Source of the DNA: Chelonoidis abingdonii
Taxonomy: Eukaryota; Chordata; Testudines; Testudinidae
DNA: 64,000 bases
Assembly: GCF_003597395.2 (NCBI RefSeq)
Contig: NC_133771.1
Location: forward strand, 50,145,698-50,209,697
Direction of reading: 5' to 3'
In this document: positions 59,293 through 64,000 of the stretch, piece by piece
How positions within the stretch are numbered: position 1 is the first letter of the stretch
Layout: each line of letters starts with the position of its first letter
Notes under the pieces: model-generated
Database searches by the model: none
Told to the model about the DNA's origin: nothing
Seen by the model: only the letters and a program-made list of their open reading frames with translations
Translations under genes and position numbers: made by a program

Positions 59293-60251
59293 AAAAAGGG
59301 GCTGAACGGCTCCAATGGTTGCCGTGCTTGGCATCTGCCAGGGCAATCAGGGAATAAGGGGTGCAAAATGAATTGGTCTCCATTGCTGACGCCGAAGAAA
59401 GGAAGGAATGATGACGACATAAAAGAGAGAAGATACAGGATGTAACGACGTAATGTACTACGCCGCGCACACTAGCAACGCTCTTATATCGATATGAAAG
59501 GGCTCTTGTAAATCGGTTTCTGACTTCCTCCCCAGACGAGGACGAGTAGCGCAAAAATCGGTATACCATATTGGATTAGGGTTGATGATGGTCCGATACG
59601 CGAATCGACGGTATTGGGCCTCTCGGCGGCGGTATCTGCCCCACAGTGCAACACACTGTGACCATGCCTATTCATGGACAGTAGAGCATCTGAACCTGAT
59701 CAGTATGCTCCTCGCCAGGTAAACAGGAAAAGCCCGCAAATTTAGATTTCATTTCCTTTTTGGCCCAGCGTCGGAGCCTCTGAATCAGCAGGATCGGCCT
59801 ATATGCAGTCCCAAACCAAAAAAGATCAGCATGGACCGTACAGGAAACTATAACTGGATCTGATCACTGTATGGGGAAACAAATCTGATTCTATCAAGCA
59901 TCTGTTACAGAGGACAAACCAAAGCGATCTGTAATAAAGATATCTGCCAGATGCTGCACATGCCGTGACCAAGTCGGACGGGATAGCCAGAGACTCAAAT
60001 GGATGCTCAATGATGATGGGAGGAGCAGAGGGTACTTTGAGGACTCCAGCTATCAACCACAGTCCCAGCAAGTCTCCGACAGAGAGGTATTTGACGATTC
60101 TTGCTGCAGCTCCAATACCTGTAGGTTCAAAGCACATATGTCCCGGTCAGTAGTTCGTGGAATAAGCTCGACTCAATCCTCAACCACCCACCACTTCACG
60201 TGAAAGAAAAGGGAAAGAAATCGTTTCTGACTTCTTTCAATGTCACACACA

Positions 60252-61217
60252 CTATGATGTTATAAGCAGATTAAGTGAAGGGTTAATGTTCTGCTTTTTA
60301 ACCTGTTAAAGGCGTTTAACAAACAGGAACCGAAACACCTTGACCAGAGGACCAATCAGGAAGACGGCAGAGATACTTTTAATATTGAGTGCGAGGGAAG
60401 CCTTTTGTGTGTTTCTTTGTCGTTGTGTGTTCCTTTTTCTTTGGGGGGTCTCAGAGAGACCATACATCTATCTGACAGGTTTTCTAGAGTCCTGTCAAAA
60501 CAGTAGTGAGAAAACAAGGCGGTTTTAAGTACCTTTTTGATTGGTTATACCTTTTGCACAGACCATGATATCTGGCGGTTAAAGGTTATATTATGTAGAG
60601 CTGCCGAATATTTATAATGTGTACTAGGACTGAGTTGAAGTCTCTCCTGTGATCTGTAAGCTATAGAGACCTTGTAAATTTACACTTATGAAACATAAGA
60701 GATAAATTCTTTACTTTTTCCTTCTTATTATTAAAAGATTCTTTTAAGAGACCTGAATTGATTTTTCATTGTTCCACTTGTTTATATCCCAGGGATTGGG
60801 CTAAACTCATCCAGACTGGTGGGGAGAGACGGCAGGGGGAGAGTTGGAAATCTCTCTCTGTTTTCCTTGAAAATCTGTTTGCCTTCTTGTGGAAGGGAAG
60901 GGACATGCTTCTCTGTACTGTGATTTAAAGAGTTGATCAGTAACGCCTCAGGGTATAGCCCAGAGACGGAGAGTTGAGAGGGGGGAAAAGGAGGGGACAT
61001 GGTTTAATTTCCCTTGTTTTCAAACCCGAGAAATTGGGTTCTTGGGTCCGCCAGGGAACGTGTGGAGAGTCGTGCTGTCCCAAGAACACTATATCTTTGG
61101 TGAGTAGCATGGTGACCTACTCAGATTCTAAGTCTGGTAATTAAGCCTTAGAGGATTCATTCGGTTACCCAATGATTATTGGACGCTAAGGTCCAAATTT
61201 GGAATTATACCATGACA
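60252..61217 (+). mobile_element. Degraded LTR related to 6,251-7,109
   Basis: Shared text in order: 'gaagggttaatgt', 'accagaggaccaatcagg', 'ctggtaattaagcc', 'ggacgctaaggtcca' and an end in CATGACA. It appears to sit inside the composite TIR element. Many small indels make the 5' edge uncertain and no clean target duplication can be named. Confidence 0.65.
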
Positions 61218-62221
61218 CCTATGGCTACTGAATGCGGCTGGTAGAACAGATGAATCCGGACATCAGTAAAGCGCAGGTATTCGCCCTACTCCCCCCGTCC
61301 CTGGTGGAGGCAGGATAGTGCCAGGATAGGAGCGTGGTAAATAACCGTCCTTATTCAACCCAGCCATGAGACTGCTCCTATCTGATAACGTGACTGAACT
61401 ACCCCTCGGCTGGCCTGAGGTGAGGCTGGCCGGAGGGAGGTGCCTGGTAAAAATAGAATGATTCCTCGATCGTTCCAGAGATGGTACAGGACATGGGCTG
61501 GTAACCGTCTTCATCAATAGCAACTGGGGGCTGAGCTCAAATCAAGCCCCCTCCCTTTTCAGTGCTAAGAAAAGATTCGACCTGCCTGGACTATCTAGCA
61601 GTGGGATGCTGGGCCTCCTCTCCCCCGAGCCACCGCTAATGTCCTGCCTGACTATCATAGCACTGGGAGGCTGCCTCCCCCTCCATCTTATCTCACTAAC
61701 CAATACTCAGTGTTCTTACCTGCATCCTCTTTATTACTTCATGACACAAAGATGGGAGGAGGACACTGCCACGGTACTAGCTCCAGGAGGTGAGGGTGCA
61801 TGAGGGTAAGCAATGGGTGGGGTTGTTGCAGGGGCACCCCCAGTGAATGGGCATGTAGCTCATCATTTCATGCGGGATCTGACAAACGGAGCTGCGTCTC
61901 TCTGAATACACTGGTTCTCTCTAGTACACTTGCCCCATACCTAGGCAGCGAGCTGATTCTATTTTAGAACCATAAAGGAGGGATTGACTCCGGGAGTCAT
62001 TCCCAGTTTTGCTTTGCGCCCCTGGCTGATCTCAGCCAGGGCACCCATGATAGCAGCACACAGAAGAGACAGATACACCGTCATCTCATGGCCATACGCT
62101 GGCAGCAGAACGGACAGAACGACTGATAACCGTCTCTTGCTATCATGCAAAAGCAAATGAGTACGTTGTGAGCGCTGAGGGTTATCGCCTCTGTCCGCGC
62201 ATCCAGTACACATACGGGACT

Positions 62222-62226
<5 letters not shown>

Positions 62227-62267
<41 letters not shown>
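62227..62267. repeat. Poly-A tract, 41 bp
   Basis: Uninterrupted run of 41 A at the equivalent place in the second copy of the duplicated segment. Confidence 0.95.
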
Positions 62268-62269
<2 letters not shown>

Positions 62270-62839
62270 AAAAGGCTGAACTGCGCCCCTGGTTGCCGTG
62301 CTTGGCATCTGCCAGGGCAATCAGGGAAAAAGGGTGCAAATGATTGCGTCTCCATTGCTGACGACCCGGAAAGAAGGAATGAGACGACATATTTACCCAG
62401 AACCACCCACTCGCGTGACAATGATTTTTGCCCACGCAGCCACATGGATCCTTACCCAGAACCACCCGCAACAATGATTTTTGCCTCATCAGCCACTGGG
62501 CTCTCAACCCAGAATTCTAAGGGGCGGGAGAGACTGCGGGAACTATGGGATAGCTATGGAATAGCTACCCACAGTGCAACGCTCCGGAAATCGACACTAG
62601 CCTCGGACCATGGACGCACACCGCCGAATTAATGTGCTTAGTGTCGCCGCGTGCACTCGACTTTATACGATCTGTTTTATAAAACCGGTTTATGTAAAAT
62701 CGGAATAATCCTGTAGTGTAGACATACCCTATGGTGCTTGACGCTATGGAAAATTGTTGGCGATAGGCTGCCCGAAGGTCCCAATATGGCAAAGGTCACA
62801 ATATATTGTGCATGCATACGTCAATTGTGAGGGAGGAGC

Positions 62840-63020
62840 CAGATCCTCCTCCTCCTCCTCTCTGCACTGAGGCTGTCAAGCTTTGGAACTTCTTCCAAAA
62901 ACATGAGTGGGAAATAAACCCCAGCATATTACACCACGTATTCAGTCAATACAGGACAGTTCAGATAGACTTGTTCATCACAGAGTTAAACAAGAAATGT
63001 ATCCTCTTCTGTTTGTAGGG
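62840..63020 (+). mobile_element. DIRS RNase H fragment
   Basis: The frame reads 'EAVKLWNFFQKHEWEINPSI' and 'VQIDLFITELNKKCILFCL', the last part of DIRS RNase H as at 3,550-3,680 and 11,400-11,470. The wording differs from both, so it is a separate insertion or remnant. It ends at a stop at 63,016. Confidence 0.65.
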
Positions 63021-63537
63021 TGGTCTGTCTCACCAATGGATGTATACAACAAAACATTAAAAAAATTAATTTAACTAAGAGCTTGATCACATTCACTATA
63101 GCCATTATAATAGCACTGACACTGTTTGGGCCAACCACCACTAAAAAGTAATTTAAGCTACACTATGCAACAATAGTTACTCCTACTTATATTACTTTTA
63201 GAATTGCAAAGCAACATATCAGGAAAATACAGAGCAACAAACATAATATGATTCATTTTTGTTTTTAAATAACCTGCAGAAATTGGAACATAACTGTGTG
63301 ACTTGGATTATTGCTGCAGGCACCCAGTACTTTCAAAAAATTAGGGGAAAAAAACAACTGATTGAGTTGCAATCAAAGATTTTGAGTGCAACATGCAGCT
63401 CAAACCTAATACCTGTATATTTAATACAGTGTGTAAAAAGATGAAAAACTTATTAGCAAAAAAGTAAGGTGGTCCTGCTTTAAATCCAATTAAATTAAAT
63501 CAACTCAGTATTTGTGCAAAACAAGCTGAGAGGAATG
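63021..63537. other. AT-rich sequence, nothing recognised
   Basis: No gene or named repeat. Confidence 0.5.
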
Positions 63538-64000
63538 CATAGATTCATAGACTCTAGGACTGGAAGGGACCTCGAGAGGTCATCGAATCCAGTCCCCTGC
63601 CTTCACGGCAGAACCAACTACTGTCTAGACCATCCCTGATAGACATTTATCTAACCTACTCTTAAATATCTCCAGAAATGGAGATTCCACAACCTCCCTA
63701 GGGAATTTATTCCAGTGTTTAACTACCCTGACAGTTAGGAACTTTTTCCTAATGTCCAACCTAAATCTCCCTTGTTGCAGTTTAAGCCGTTGCTTCTTGC
63801 TCTATCATTAGAGGCTAGGTGAACAAGTTTCTCCCTCCCCTGATGAACCTTTAGATACCTGAAAACTCTATCATGTCCCTCTCAGTCTTCTCTTTTCCAA
63901 ACAAATAAACCTGATCTTTCAGCCTTCTTCATAGGTCATGTCTCAAGACCTTTAATTCATTCTTGTTGCTCTTCTCTGGACCTTCTGGCAATTTCTCCAC
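63538..64000 (-). mobile_element. CR1 LINE, 3' part (reverse), runs off the window
   Basis: It starts with 'catagattcatagactctag' and 'gactggaagggacctcgag', the reverse CR1 end, and continues through 'attccacaacctccctaggg', 'tttattccagtgtttaacta', 'gaactttttcctaatgtcca' and 'tctggaccttctggcaattt'. The element extends leftwards to its 3' end here and its 5' part lies beyond 64,000. It looks younger and cleaner than the other CR1 fragments. Confidence 0.9.

Larger units (their letters stand above)
58551..62734. mobile_element. Composite TIR DNA element with duplicated middle and nested LTR
   Basis: Outer ends are inverted: 'ggtctacactac' at 58,560-58,571 and 'gtagtgtagac' at 62,713-62,723. CTATGG stands at both borders (58,551-58,556 and 62,729-62,734). 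A segment of about 680 bp occurs twice in the same direction (58,720-59,400 and 61,690-62,395), each with a long poly-A. The 5' end text recurs at about 59,466. A short frame 'LDLITVWGNKSDS' near 59,850 resembles Myb/SANT-like proteins carried by some DNA transposons. The superfamily is open (hAT or Harbinger). Local indel noise is high. Confidence 0.65.

Noticed and set aside
59000..59569. 189-codon minus-strand frame with a poly-Phe run, and a similar 182-codon frame at 61,959-62,507
   Set aside because: Both read through the poly-A tract of the TIR element; the two frames are duplicates of each other and have no protein features.
1..64000. A previously undescribed functional gene system
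   Set aside because: All multi-module coding traces belong to known retroelement classes and are broken; nothing else shows several linked open genes.

Overview
This window looks like intron or intergenic DNA from a reptile, most probably a turtle. It is AT-rich, almost without coding exons, and dominated by decayed retroelements of kinds typical of turtle genomes: CR1 LINE ends, DIRS-type tyrosine-recombinase retrotransposons, a tRNA-derived SINE with a CR1-like tail, Ty3/Gypsy-like LTR elements and several short inverted-repeat DNA elements. I find no intact transposon protein, no CRISPR array and no free-standing RNA gene. The only plausible host coding sequence is one 68-bp candidate exon at 47,109-47,176. 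The species call is an inference from the repeat repertoire.

Layout. 1-612: two CR1 3' ends. 613-5,363: DIRS copy with gag-like, RT, RNase H and recombinase relics and a terminal inverted repeat. 6,251-7,109: solo LTR with a 5-bp target duplication. 7,447-7,875: a short DNA element and a LINE end. 8,960-12,560: second DIRS copy. 13,225-14,365: CR1 fragment and a minisatellite. 15,905-18,133: a longer CR1 with ORF2 remains, stopped by a 25-N assembly gap. 18,159-25,119: a noisy inverted copy of 8,203-14,127. 25,205-25,744: a strikingly T-poor purine block. 25,745-27,511: the same CR1 again, now reaching its 3' end. 27,514-29,073: a palindromic retroposon, a CR1 end and an AT-rich element. 29,074-33,880: mostly unique sequence with one old LINE relic. 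33,888-35,960: DIRS gag-like fragment. 37,766-41,706: Ty3/Gypsy-like element on the minus strand with two LTRs and two nested insertions. 43,859-44,050: Tc1/mariner-type MITE. 44,051-48,324: intron-like DNA with a SINE and the candidate exon. 48,325-55,230: two DIRS fragments with a nested LTR and a nested palindromic retroposon. 55,442-58,150: LINE ends. 58,184-63,020: DIRS fragments around a composite TIR element holding two long poly-A tracts and a degraded LTR. 63,538-64,000: CR1 3' part on the minus strand.

The most consequential observation is about the assembly. The inverted arm after the N gap, the duplicated CR1 and the noisy 58.6-62.7 kb block all look like unpolished long-read sequence or a false duplication rather than biology. 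The most interesting biology is a small palindromic repeat that appears three times, twice with exact 12-13 bp target duplications; a four-cysteine motif shared by DIRS gag-like proteins; and the candidate exon. I did not find a new functional system.
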